Positions 45,112 to 56,757 of a DNA stretch of 64,000 nucleotides are shown here, one piece after another; within the stretch, counting starts at the first letter, position 1, and each line of letters starts with the position of its first letter. The stretch spans positions 1-64,000 of the forward strand of contig JAVKOQ010000204.1 of the NCBI GenBank assembly GCA_031835245.1, in the 5' to 3' direction. Under the pieces are notes generated by a model that did no database searches, had not been told where the DNA came from, and saw only the letters and a program-made list of their open reading frames with translations. This stretch comes from Balamuthia mandrillaris. Taxonomy: Eukaryota; Discosea; Longamoebia; Balamuthiidae. The translations under genes and the position numbers were made by a program.

Positions 45112-46132
45112 ACCCTAGGCGCTGAGTGGATTGAGTTTTTGGTTGGAGTGAGAAAAAGAACGAAAGAATGAAAGCAAAAAAAAAAGTTCCACATACACTC
45201 CACTCAGTTCGTGTTACGAAGGAAAAAAAAACAAGGACAACAGAAGAGAAGTGTGTTCGTGAGGAAGAAGAAGAAGAAGAAGAAGAAGAAGAAGAAGAAG
45301 AGGGAGTAGAAGTGGAAGTCTGTCTGGTGTGCGTGAGTGTCTTTTTGCTTCTTGTTTTTGTTTTGTTTTTGTGTGTGTTCTCTTTTTGGGAGCAAATATT
45401 CCAGTGGGTAGTCAGGCTTTTCATCCATGCGGAATGAGCCGAGAGACAGGCAACCCGCTGAAAACAATTCCAATAATGGTTGTATCGCTGCGGAAGATTG
45501 GACGGATGGCAATCATTGGATTTCATGGAACGTCGACATGAGAGGGCCGTGAGTTCGGTGGGCAGAGGGAAAAAAACGTCCAAAAAAAAAACCAAACTCG
45601 GATGTTGTTGCTTTCCATTCCCACATGTTACCCCCGTTGGTGACATTGGTGAGAAACTTTTTGTTCTCCTGTTTGCCTTAAAGGGAACATCGATTTATTC
45701 GTCAGCTCGAATGGTGAGGCGACACGTCAGAACAGAAACTCAGCCATCACTTTTAAGGCAATAAAAACACCACTTCCTTCAGATGGACCGGTTTTTTGCC
45801 ATCTTTTCTCGTCTGCTCTGAGACCCACCCGAAAAGAAGGTGCTGTCTACACAATCCCAGGTCGACCCGAGAAGACAATCCACGACGCTTTTTTGTAGTT
45901 TGATTGAGGAGTCCTCAGCTTTCGCATTTTTGCAGACAAATTTCTAAGGACGACATGAAAAATAGTCTTGCCTTTGTTTGTTGGGGAGTAATATGTCCGC
46001 AAACTCCACCAAGAACAGGAAGAATGTCACGCCAACTTTCTTTTTGTAGTGTTTGTTGGTTGTTCCTCTCTTGTGGGGCATTGCTGCTCAAATAGTGCTG
46101 GAAAAGTTGGCTTGCTTCGGGAGGGGGATGGA
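45112..46132. other. Intergenic upstream of the ATPase gene
   Basis: There is a (GAA)n tract at about 45265-45303 and a GTCGAC at 45533. I see no gene; the open frames lack codon bias and splice support. Confidence 0.5.
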
Positions 46133-47427
46133 TTATCGCCACGCAGCGCTGCTGTTCCACTTCGTGACGAAAAAACCACAAAGCTTGCACATTATGTCGA
46201 GATGAAAAACGTTGACATCAAGAAGAAGAAGAGGCACAACCGCAATGAGGAGGAAGTAAAAGATCATGAGTAAGGTGATGCCGAAAAGCGACCAAGCGAA
46301 TGCCACGTTCGGTTCTCTGGAAGATCGGGTAAAAAGAAGGATTTGGTAGGTTTTGCAGCTGTGATTGTATGTCGGCTTGAACTCCGTCGCCCACTCTAAA
46401 TCCTGTTGTTTCCGAAACAATTACAGTTCCTCTTGCATACTTGAAAGCAGTAAAGAACTCGGGCTCACATGCACTCTCTTCTCTATCAAAAGAAAGAGAA
46501 AATGGAGATCGAAAGACTGGAAGTAGGTGATGTTTGGTCAGCAAGTCCTCGTCTGAGGGCCATTCATGAATGCGAACGTTATGGTTTGTTTGCTGGAACA
46601 CATAGTAATGTTCCAATGGAAAGCTTAGACATTGCTCCTTTCTCACATCGATTACCATTCCTCTAAAAAGAAATAATAAATAAGATAAGAAGCAGAAGAA
46701 GAAGAAGAATAAGAAGAAGGTGATGAAGAAGGAGAGTGACCTGCTTTGGTATGAAAAGTGATTCCAGGCGTTGTTTGAAGGAGCTGAAGCAACCCGCAAC
46801 ATCACAAGAGTTCCATTGCAAATAGGCTCCACCGGCGCGATCATTTCTAAAAATTGGTCTCTGAATTCGTTCAAGCACACTCCCAAATTCGCCATTATGC
46901 ATCCTTTTGCTTGTCTTGTTATCGTTACGTCAGTTGTGAGAGTGAGCGAGAGAAGAGACAAAAAAGTACCTATGCATAAAGGGAGCCAAAGACGCAAACT
47001 CATCGATAATTGCTTGTTTGGTGAAGAGCTCTCGGCCTTGCATGAGAGCAACACTCTGAGCTAAATGAAAGGCGATGGTCTTCCAAACCGAGGCGCTCAT
47101 TCCATCAGACAACCACCATCGTTCGTCTGCAAAGTCGATTCCAGCTAATACTAACCTCCGCTGATTGTAGTTGTTGCTGCGAAGAGCTTGTTTGATGGAT
47201 TGGCGCTGTTCTTGTTTCCATTTTGAATCGTTTATGGTTTTACCTTCCTCTTGTTGTTCACCCTCTCCTTGTTCCGTTTTTTTGTTTTCTTCATCGCATC
47301 CCTCTGGTCGGCGTTGTTGTGTATCAAGGGCTCTACATAGCAAGCCCAACAAGTCGCGTAATGCCTTGATAACCCGCAGCGGCACGTTTCTATGTAATAA
47401 CCTTTCAACCAAGAAAGATATAGTTAG

Positions 47428-47465
<38 letters not shown>

Positions 47466-48117
47466 AGAGCAAAGAGAGAGAAGAGAGAGAGGAGAGGGAG
47501 AAGAGAGGAGAGCTCACAACGAAGGAGAAGTGGAGATACCGGTGGAAAGGATTGGAGTGAGCTTGTGGGTGAAGAGCATATGTGCGAATAACACAGTTCT
47601 GTATGGCATCCGCGCTGCCCTTAAAGCAATCACAAATCACGACTTCCTCCTCTTGTTCCCCTTTGCTCACCGCTTCCACCACAACAATGTTTCTGTTCTC
47701 CATTTTTCTTTTCTCGCCGTCCTCTCCTGCTTCTTCGGTAGGTTTGGTTTGGCGGAGTGGAAAGTTGCAAAAAGCGTAGCACGTATCGACAGCTGGCTTG
47801 GCTGGCAGGATGTAAATGCGATCTTCGTCCAACGAGTCCTCGGAGCCCAACACCAGGTAAGGATAGCTTCCGCCTTCCAGGTCAACCTCATCTTGCTCTG
47901 AATTATAGTTTCGAGCTTCAATCAAACGCACAAAACTAAGACACTGCAAAAAAAAAAAAGGCTACAGACCTTTGGCTTTGTGGCGGTCCGTTTTGTTCCA
48001 TTTGCGTCGGTGCTGTTTCGTTTGGCGTTTCTTTTTTCTTCTTTGCCGCTTGCTCTCTTCGGTCAGTTCTTCGTTGGTAGGCAACAACAAGGGTGATGGT
48101 GGCGCTTCGCTTTGCAT
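46133..48117 (-). CDS. Unknown protein with C-terminal membrane anchor, 6 exons, 505 aa
   Basis: Exons 47970-48117, 47540-47897, 46970-47401, 46741-46914, 46441-46662 and 46133-46316 join in phase. I do not recognise the family. The N-terminus is basic (KRQRRKKKRQTKQHRRKW). A folded region follows (GGSYPYLVLGSEDS and RIYILPAKPAVDTCYAF), then helical parts (WWLSDGMSASVWKTIAFHLA). Near the end is one strong membrane span (LFGITLLMIFYFLLIAVVPL), then ~30 residues with two Cys. Without the last splice (AA|GTATGC to TTCCAG) the frame ends at 46218 with no membrane span. The intron's polypyrimidine tract favours splicing. It is possibly an ER or mitochondrial tail-anchored protein. Confidence 0.6.
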
Positions 48118-48788
48118 CAGATCAGGTTTTCTTTCTTTCTTAAAAGTTTTGTTATTTCAATCATTTAATTCCTGGAAATAGAATATACCCACCAATAAAT
48201 AGAGAGGGTTATGCAAGCACCATTGGCCTCGCTAGGCTTCTGTTTCAGAGTGCTTCAACCTGCAGTGATTCTTTCTTACCATCAGGGGCATGTCTTGGCT
48301 AGAGAGTAAAACAAGAAGCAACAAAGAAAAGCAGTATTTAGGCTATAAGAAAGATACATAACAAGACATTAAAAGAAAAGAGAGCAAAAGGATACATCAA
48401 GAAAGGAAAAGAGAATGATAAGACGTTTCCTCTTGATGGTTTTATTTCTTTGCTTCTCTTACTTTTTTCTTGTTAATATGGTACTTATTTAAAATCTGTA
48501 TTCCCTGTTGTTTTTGGTCTTTGTCCCCAGAACCCTCTTCCTTGAGTTTAATTCCCAACACAACTGATGGGCCAATGCTCTCCATTTCCATTGCCTCCTC
48601 TTCTCCCTTTTTGTCCTCCAGGTATAGTTTCAGGTCCTTTAGTAGCCAATATAGGTTATTTGGTCACCTCACGTCGAACCAGCTGATCGTTACCGCGCTA
48701 TCTTCAAGAAAGTTTGCTGCATCGCCGTTAGCATTAGCACTTTGTTGTAGTCTCCATTTGTGTTTTCTTTCGGTTTCTGTTTTTCGCA
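48118..48788. other. Intergenic with a scrap of the ATPase gene
   Basis: No intact gene is seen. Minus-strand bases 48530-48640 encode EEEAMEMESIGPS and a following EEGSGD, which match the C-terminal region of the ATPase (EEEAMEMESIVPA, EEEGSTE) at both DNA and protein level. Confidence 0.6.
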
Positions 48789-49218
48789 TCAAACCAGATG
48801 AATAACAAGCGAGTCCTTTTGCTTTCTTCCGCCTGTTGCTTGGCGTATACGCACTACAGCGGAACGAACGGCGTCTCTACCAACCATACTTCCGTCCCTG
48901 CCTGCGGCCCACCGGAGATCCACCTCTCTCAACTTCCTTCTTCCTTTATTGTCATTACCACCCCTCAACGTTCGTTCCATCCATTCGGCCACCACTTGCA
49001 TCCTTTTTTTTAAAGTTAGAGACCAGATAACAAAGGGAGAAAGGGGCGCGCAGAAGTAAGTATTCAATACCCATCATCACCAAGTTCGTTCCAACGAAGA
49101 TCCAAACGTTCTAAGTTGAGTGCACCATTATACAAGGCTGCAACATTAAAATGTGAAAGATAGCATAGTCAGAAGAGTGCTAGAGAGAAGGTGAACCAGA
49201 GAACCAGAGAGGAAAGGC

Positions 49219-49254
<36 letters not shown>

Positions 49255-50643
49255 CACAAAGAACAAGAGCTAAGAACAGAGAAGCGAGCAAACGTGCCAT
49301 CACAGAGCGTACGACAATGAAACGCGGTAAGAGAGTTGTGAGCCAAATTGATGGACACCAGCTTGCCAAACCGCGACTGCGAGATACAGTTTGCCACGAA
49401 GTACAACGTTATTGGCTCATCCATATTGCATGCTGCTATTTGCTTTTCCTTCTCTTCTTCTGTTCCGTTTTGTTCTTCTTTTCCAAGTGACGAAAGATGT
49501 ATCGAGTCACTCCCAAAGTTTGCGACTGCACTTATGCCAGAGTCGCAATGCGACCCGAGGTTGCACCTCTCAAGGTTCAACGCTAGAACATTGGGAAACC
49601 GTGTCAGAAGGTACCTTGTTGTAAAAACTGTTTGGGTGAAGCAAAATAAGAAAGAAGGCAAACAAAAAGGAAACGAGAGAGAGAGAGAACGAACGAGCTA
49701 GTCGAGACACGTCAAGACTTCGTATAAACGGCGCAACTGCACTTACTATAAGCTCTGATTCATCTTCCATCTTATGATTTTCAAACACGGTTTCTGTTTT
49801 GTGGACAAGAATAGTATGTACGTAAGACATGGAAAAGGAAAAGGATGGACCATCTTAGAGAGTGCTTACTTCGTATCATCTCTTCCAAAAAGGCGCACTT
49901 CCATTGGATACAAGCTCCTTTTGAAGTAGTAGAAGCAGGAGAAGGAGGTTTGTGCTTTCTTGTGGCAAAAACTTGGTAAAGCGTTTGCCACATGTGGATC
50001 TTTCTGCGTGTAGCCAGCTCTTCTTCTAGCCTTTCTGCTGTTTCAGTTCCTTCTTCCTTCGTATCAAAGAGAGTTTCCTACAGAACTGTAAGAATAGAAC
50101 TACTAAAACCGAAAGAAGAAAGAAGCAGAAAAGAAGGAAGACGAAAACAAAAACAAAAACAGAAAGAAGAAAGAAGAAAGAAGAAAGAAGAAAGACGAAA
50201 GACGAAAGAAGAAGAAGAAGAAGAACAAGAAGAAGAACAAGAAGAAGAACAAGAAGAAGAAGAACAACAAGAACAAGAAGAAGAACAAGAACAAGAAGAA
50301 CAAGCACACAGAAATGAGAGAGAGAAACCAGTTGTAAAATGGGAGCGAGAGCTGACACCCGATCAATGGGTCCGAGGCTACAATAAATATGATATAACTG
50401 CGTGAAAACACAAACGATAAGAACAGTTACTCCAACGAGGTAACAGGAGAGAGGGAGAGAGAGAGAGAGAGGGAGAAGAACTTGCACAAGACACAATAGC
50501 AAAGAGAAGGTGCAGAAAAAAAAGCAGGGAGAGCAAGGAGGGAGAGAGAGAGAGAGACCACTTCCTCCGGCAGAGAACACAGAATATTTCTGTTGACTAA
50601 ACAAAACCAAGTTAAATAACAACTTATTCTCATCTCCTTCCAT
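48789..50643 (-). CDS. Leucine-rich repeat protein, 7 exons, 335 aa
   Basis: Exons: 50608-50643, 50329-50397, 49870-50077, 49695-49793, 49313-49627, 49071-49137, 48789-49002; phases agree. Repeats of the ribonuclease-inhibitor type are seen: VLALNLERCNLGSH, LVSINLAHNSLTAF, LERLDLRWNELGDDG and LREVDLRW. The N-terminal ~100 residues are helical with no known domain. An earlier in-frame ATG at ~50742 would add a His/Pro-rich stretch, so the start is uncertain. The function is unknown; such repeats bind proteins. Introns carry (CT)n and (CTT)n on the sense strand. Confidence 0.65.
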
Positions 50644-50911
50644 GAAACCGTGAAGGGGGGGGGTGGGGGGGTGGGCATTACGCATACGCAAGTGACCGCT
50701 GACCACCTTGCCGGCGTGCGCCTTCAAACTCATGGTCATTGCTGCTTCCTTTCTTCTCTCTCTGCTCCGTTGGTGGCTTACGTGTGCCCGTTTTCCGTTG
50801 GCCGTTTTTGTTGCTGCCCTGGGTGTGCGACGGTTGAGCAAGAAGAGAGAAAAAAAAAAAAACACACCAATACCGAGGAAGGTGCTCCTCCTATCCAGGG
50901 TGCCGGTGGAA

Positions 50912-53250
50912 ATGATAGAAGCCTCAAAGCCACCTTGGTTGGCTTTGGTCTTGGGGCTCTGGCTCGGAGGAAGTTATTGCCGCAGCATTCTGCTGCCTCG
51001 GGCAGTTTCCTCCTCGACTTCTGCAGAGAGAGAGGGAGAGGCAGTTGACCCTTTCCTGTTGTGTTTGTTCACGTTATCCCCGGCAGCGTTGCTTTGGACG
51101 GCAGGTCGGCTACGTCGTTGTTGCTCACGGGGTTTGGATCGTGAGGATCCTCGGCGTGCTTGGAACGCGATATTGGCTTTGGGGAGCATCCACTTGGCTT
51201 GGCTTCTGTTGACCACATCCATGTGCATTGGCCAAAGTGGTTCTGCTACGTGGGGGGTACTAGTTTCTTTCTTGTCCGTCGTTCTTTCATTTCGCTTCGT
51301 CCTAACCTTCTGCCTTCACTCTCCTTCTCGTTGCAAACGTTACTGCATTTCAAACGGAACCAGGTTCTGCTGCCTATCTTCGTGTCGGTCTTCTGTTGCC
51401 TGCTCGACAGTGACCGAACCCAACGGAAGGGGGCCCGCTCTCAGACGCTTGCGCTGGCGGGGTTCTCGCTATGTATGATGCTGTATATGGGGACGTATCC
51501 TAGCACTGTATTCTCCTGGCATTCTCTCGCTTTGAGTATGTCATTAGCCGTCGCCCACACCTACCTTGGGCTTCATCTTTCGCGGGTTTATCAATTCTAC
51601 GCTTCTTCAACTCCACCCTCCTCTTCCACTACTCCCTGCTGGAACGCCTACCTTGATGTTTCCACATGTTCCTTTCTTCTTTCGCTTCCTTGTTTCCTCC
51701 TTCGATTTCTGATGGCAGAGGAGAGGGCTATTGCGGACATTTTGCGGTTGGAGTACTTGCTTCCTGCCGCTTTCTTCAACTTCCTTTGTCAAGCCACCTC
51801 CCTTCTCACACTCTCTCACCTATCCACAGTTCTTCACTCCCTCCTTTTCTGGCTGCTCACGTTCGGACACAACTTTCCGCTGCAGCTGGATGCCTTTCGG
51901 TTTGGGGCGTTGGTCCTTGCGTTGGTCTTCTGTGGTGTGTTCATCTTCCACGAAATGAAACGCTTCCAGGTCGCCACTACACCCAAGCATAGCAAACGAA
52001 GCAACCAGCTACCGTCAAGCAGAGCAGCAACAGGCTTTGCTGTTTTCTTCTTACTTGCGGTTTGGGCGCTGCTTACGGGTCCTACCTTACCACTCAACAC
52101 GACACCATCTCCGAACAGTCCCCGCGGCACTCATGCCTTCTCTACCTTTGCTTGGCCTCCATTGCCTCCAACATCGTTCTTACAGACGGTACAACCACGC
52201 ACCTCCAGTGCGGTTCCGCCAGAACAACAACACCTACGTATCCAATGCATCGGAGCAATCCGAGAACGTGTCCTATCAAAGATGGGTCCTCTATTCCCCC
52301 CAAACAACAAAGTGGTCATGTTGGATTGGCCACAATACTGGAACCTTGGCGACACTCTCATTTGGGCAGGAGAGTTCAACTTTTTGAAGGCGCTCGGAAT
52401 GTATCCTCCGCTGCAACAGGTTGTTTACCTTCCCGACTATGCGGTTCGACGCCTCTCTCCAAACATAACCCTTTTCTGGACAGGCGGAGGCAACTTTGGG
52501 GACCTGTGGAGGGTTCACAGTGACATGCGCAACAAACTCATTCGTCTGATGCTGGCCTCTTCCATGCACAATCCGCTGATCATCGGTCCCCAGAGCATTT
52601 TTTACAACCGAACGCAGACCGCCGAGGAGGACGCAAGGCTCTTTGCAAAAGCTCCACAAATAACATTGACCCTACGGGATAGGGAGTCTTGGCAGTTCTC
52701 AGAAAAATACTTTCGTAACACCCAAAGAGAGCTTCTTCCCGACATGGCCTTCATGAACGGCCCTCTCCGGCCCAACAGAGAGCCGCTCTACGACTTCTTG
52801 GTTCTGCTGCGAAAGGACATCGAGACCCGTTTTCCTGACCCTCTCTTCGCAAAGGAGATGACCGCCGTGATGGACGCGCACGCCATCTCCTATCGCATTG
52901 TCGATTGGAGCGACTGGGAAGATCTTGTGGAGGAATCCCTTTGGAAAGAAGAGCACCCAGAGGACCTGACCGAGATGACGCTCTGGCAGGTGGAGTTAGC
53001 CAACAACATCCTCTCTTTGGGCCGTAGGGTGATCAGCGACCGGTTGCACGCAACGCTGATGTCCATGTTGCTGGGGAAGGAGGTCATCTACCTCGACAAC
53101 ATCTACAAGAAGATCAGCAACACGCTTGAGACTGCCTTCGAGGTGCATCCTAGTTGCAGCAGTAAGAACATGGGTGGCAAGAGAGCGAACACATTGAAGG
53201 AGGCCGCTGAGATCGCGGTCGAATGGGTGAGAGCAGAGCGGAATGAGTGA
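50912..53250 (+). CDS. Multi-spanning membrane domain fused to polysaccharide pyruvyltransferase, 2 exons, 743 aa
   Basis: Exons 50912-51256 and 51364-53250 join in phase. The first ~350 residues have about nine or ten hydrophobic spans (such as LALVLGLWLGGSYC, IHLAWLLLTTSMCIG, VLLPIFVSVFCCLL and ALVLALVFCGVFIF). The C-terminal ~360 residues are a pyruvyltransferase of the WcaK/CsaB type: MLDWPQYWNLGDTLIW, LFWTGGGNFGDLW, LIIGPQSIFYN, and DRLHATLMSMLLGKEVIYLD. That enzyme adds ketal pyruvate to sugars from phosphoenolpyruvate. A membrane-embedded version would act on glycans at the Golgi or ER. The start codon is chosen after a poly-A run; an in-frame ATG at 50732 is possible. Confidence 0.8.
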
Positions 53251-53304
53251 AGTTGCTCTGTTCTTCTGACTGTTGAGTAAGATAGTTTCCTTCTTCTTCA
53301 CTTT

Positions 53305-53696
53305 TCAATCTTTCTTCTTATCGATGGCGCGTTTGGTGGCTACTGTCGTTTTGTTGCTGGTAGCCTCCTGCTTTTTCTTCTTTTCCTTTTCATCCCGTTT
53401 GTTTTGGTGAATGATGAAGAGCCACACCTCCACGATCATGATGATGGTGGCTAGAGCGACACCACCAATGACACCGGCAACGACGCTGCCAAAGCCATGT
53501 CGGCAAGTGAAGAAACCGGCCACGAACATGGTGGCCATGCTCACCACGATGTTTACCGCGATAGAGAGTTGGCTTCTCAGCTCCTTCTTCTCCTCTCTGG
53601 AGGGCATTATTGCCAAGTGGGTGTGTTCATCTCCTTCAAAGCTGGCCACGTTTGACACCATTCTGATTTTGCAGTTGTTTTAAGGGAAGAAAACGT

Positions 53697-53743
<47 letters not shown>

Positions 53744-54292
53744 GAGGGAGATCGAGAGAGAACAACTTACTTTTTGTATCGCTGGTTTTCCAACTTGTTG
53801 CGTACTTTTTGCAAAGCTTCTTCTTGTTCTTTTGTCTTTTGGAGTATGAGGGAGAAGAAAAAGAAGAACAAGAACAAGAACAAGAAGAAGCAGAAGAAGA
53901 CGACGATGAAGAACAACATGAAGAACAAGAAGAAGAACAAGAAGAAAAACAAGAGGGAGCATTACCCTTTGGGGAGGAGGAGGGGGCTGTGGCAAAATCA
54001 CGTTACTGCCTCGAATGAGCTCATGGACGAACGCTTTGTCGAACGTTTTACCGCTCTTCTCTTCCGTTTCGTGCTTGCTTCGCTCTCTGCACCGAAGGAG
54101 CGTTCGGGATAGCTGCTGCAGCTCCTGAAGAGGAACGCCTTCCTTCGATTTGGGAGAAGCGTGCTTCTCGAACCGTCGACGCGAGCGTGGCGACAGGTCA
54201 GGCGCACAACGAAAGGCAAAAGCAAAGGCCTCCCGCATCACATCGGTTGCTTCGAACCTCACCTCATCTTCCTCTGTCGCTACTTCGTTCAT
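53305..54292 (-). CDS. VMA12: Vma12/TMEM199-like V-ATPase assembly factor, 3 exons, 249 aa
   Basis: Exons 53966-54292, 53771-53835 and 53305-53662 join in phase. The N-terminal part ends in HELIRGSNVILPQPPPPPQ, the conserved pre-membrane motif of Vma12/TMEM199. A helix KEQEEALQKVRNKLENQRYK then leads to a short MVSNV motif. Two membrane spans (LSIAVNIVVSMATMFVAGFF and AGVIGGVALATIIMIVEVWL) and a Lys-rich tail that could retain it in the ER follow. In yeast this ER protein helps assemble the membrane sector of the vacuolar proton pump. Length and order match the family. Confidence 0.83.
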
Positions 54293-54591
54293 CTTTTTTT
54301 TTAATTCTTCCCAAAAATCAAAATGGCACTGGTGCGAGTCGAACTGCTGTCAATGTCGACACAAATATTCTTTTTTTTTTCTTTTTCTTTTTCTTTCTTC
54401 TTTTCTTTTTCTATTTCTTTCTTCTATTTCTTTCTTCTTTTTCTTTCTTCTTTCTATTTATTGTACATTCTTGCATTGTTTGTTTTATTGTTTTCTTTTT
54501 TTCTTTTGGAATGCACTCCATTCTTATCACTAATTCTTTTGATGTGACTCTACTGTAAAGCAAACCATGCGTTTAAACTTCCCTCTTCATA
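54293..54591. promoter_or_regulatory. Upstream region of VMA12-like gene
   Basis: About 40-65 bp upstream of the start codon lie a B-box-like GAGTCGAACTGC (54330) and a TGTCGACA palindrome (54352). Long T-rich tracts follow. No gene is seen. Confidence 0.4.
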
Positions 54592-56029
54592 TTAGGACAT
54601 ATCCTTGTCTTCTTCGTCTTGTCCAAAGGCAACAGCCTTCTGCTGGCTGATGCTCTTCCTCTTTTGCCTCCAAACGATGAGGGTGATGCAGGCAGCAGCC
54701 ACCAATACCACCACCACCACCCCAATGGGGACGGTGATGTAGAGGATTTTGTTGTTGAAGGAGTCGTCGTCGCTCTCATTCTTCTCGTCCTCAAAGTCGT
54801 TTCCGTTCGAAAGAGGGCCTGTGGTTATCCTCACCGAAGGCTCTTCGTTGCCATCACCATTTCCATCCTCCGTATCATCTGAGTAATAAACGCCATCGTA
54901 ACCTCCATCGCCTCCATCTCCTCCATCTCCGCCTGGCGTTACATCGATGAGTTTGGACAAGTCTGGGTCATAGCTATAATGGTAATAAATAAAAGGTTGT
55001 TAGCGTACTTTTTACTAAAGAGAGAGAGAGACCTAAAGTAATTAATGAAACGCGGGAACACGAAGAGCAACCTGTACTCGTTGCGGGCGTACCAGACGGT
55101 CTCGTAGGTGATAAACTTGACTTGCGCCACCTCGCCATCCATGATGAAGTTTTTGGTGAAGCGCAGCACCCAGGTCTCGTTGCCCTGTTGGAACTCGATG
55201 CGCTTGAGGCAGGGAGGGTCCGTGTCCAAGGCAGGGTTGAGGTCCTCGGTGTAGAAGGCGACGGTGGCGCCGGTGGTGAACCGAAGGCGAAAGGCCACGG
55301 TGAGGGTGCCTCTTGTTGGGTCCACAAAGTCGCCCCTTTTGTTTATATAACCAAAAGCAACACGTAAACAGGAGGGACTCAGAGAAAGAGGAAAGCAACA
55401 AACCAATTCGAAACACCAAAGTCCAGCTTCAAAGAGCCTGCCTCCAACAGGTACTCCTCCCCCGCAAAGCTTACATTCTGTCTGTACCTATTGATGCCAT
55501 GCCTGGCCTCAAACTTGACCGGCAGGGTCGACAAGGACAAGACGCTCCAGTCCAGCTCCGCCAGGTCCTCCGACGTGGTCAACAGCTCTTTAACGGTGGA
55601 CCAAAAATCGATCGTCATCGGCAGCACTTTGAGTATGGTCATCAACGGCTTGAGCAAAGCGGCCGCCAGGCACTCCAACCAGTTGTTGCAGTTCAGGCCG
55701 GACTCGTAGACGTTTTCGAGGGCGAAACGGACGCCAAAGCCGGCGTCCTCTCCTCGGTCGTTGAAACGGACGTCCCATTGGAGGCTTCCTTTGGGGAAAG
55801 TGGCAGAGAACCAGTCCGTGTGGAGTTGGGTGTTTTGGGAGGAGTCCCGAAAGGCCTCGAAGCGGGTGCTGCTGTACTCCCGCCCCCAGTTTCGACGTTG
55901 GTAGAAGGTGGAGGAGGAGGATGAAGGAGAAGGTTCCTCAGAAGAAGAAGCAAGCGAAGCAGACGGTACCACAAGAAAACAACTGCATAATACAAGGAAA
56001 AGGAACAACGAGCCCGTTGCTCCCTTCAT
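54592..56029 (-). CDS. Type I membrane protein, secreted ectodomain of unknown family, 3 exons, 423 aa
   Basis: Exons 55404-56029, 55072-55335 and 54592-54973 join in phase. A signal peptide (SLFLFLVLCSCFLVVPSASL) is followed by a ~290-residue ectodomain rich in beta strands (WDVRFNDRGEDAGFGVRF, GTLTVAFRLRFTTGATVAF, WVLRFTKNFIMDGEVAQV). There are few Cys. A Gly/Asp-rich linker (GGDGGDGGDGGYDG) leads to one membrane span (ILYITVPIGVVVVVLVAAAC) and a short basic then acidic tail (QDEEDKDMS). I do not recognise the ectodomain. It is possibly a cell-surface receptor or adhesion protein. Confidence 0.75.
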
Positions 56030-56358
56030 CCTTCCTTCTAAATGGTCGCGAAGAAGAAGAGCCTTATCGTTGCATTACCGATATTTAGCCGGCTTTCAGT
56101 TCGGGAAAAGGAGGATTGGTAGTTGCCACGCCACCGTACATTAATATTATAGATATTTCTAATTATGAAGAAACCTCTATTAATTCAACTTTTATACTGT
56201 ATTTTTTTTTTTTTTCGCAGAGATACAAAGTTGGTTGGTGGTTGTGACTCGCCCTCGCAGGTCACTTGATACCAACAACAACGTTGGCACTCCTCCCCTT
56301 CGATGGTTGTGTTTTTGGCTGGTCGCGCTGGCAGAATACGAAATGAATAAAGGTCGCT
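56030..56358. other. Intergenic
   Basis: This is the 5' flank of the type I membrane protein gene and the 3' flank of CDC25. A T run lies at about 56200-56215. No gene is seen. Confidence 0.5.
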
Positions 56359-56715
56359 TCATTGCTGCTTTTTGGTTGAAGCACAAAACTTAGAAAGAGG
56401 AGAAAGAGAGAGAGAGGAGAAGAGAGTACCTCTCCATTGTTGGATCGATTAGTTTCGTTCGGTCCGGTAGTAAAAGAAGATGATGATGACGATGAAGTTG
56501 AAGACGACGAGGTGTCAGTATGGATGAGCAATCCTGGTGAAGAGAGAGACAGGGTAGACTCTTGATTCTGCATGAGCTGTGTCAATGGATTCCATCCAAA
56601 CGTGCTCTGTTTTTCGAGTTTATTGTTTGTTTGTGTGTTTTTTTTATTTATTTATTTTTGTTTTGAGTTTGGGGTGCAATAGTGTTAAACATTAATGCAT
56701 TTGCAGCAAAAATGC

Positions 56716-56757
<42 letters not shown>

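Noticed and set aside
54320-54360. Possible tRNA fragment (GTTCGACTC on the minus strand)
   Set aside because: The T stem does not pair and there is no acceptor stem. It is noted only as a B-box-like word.
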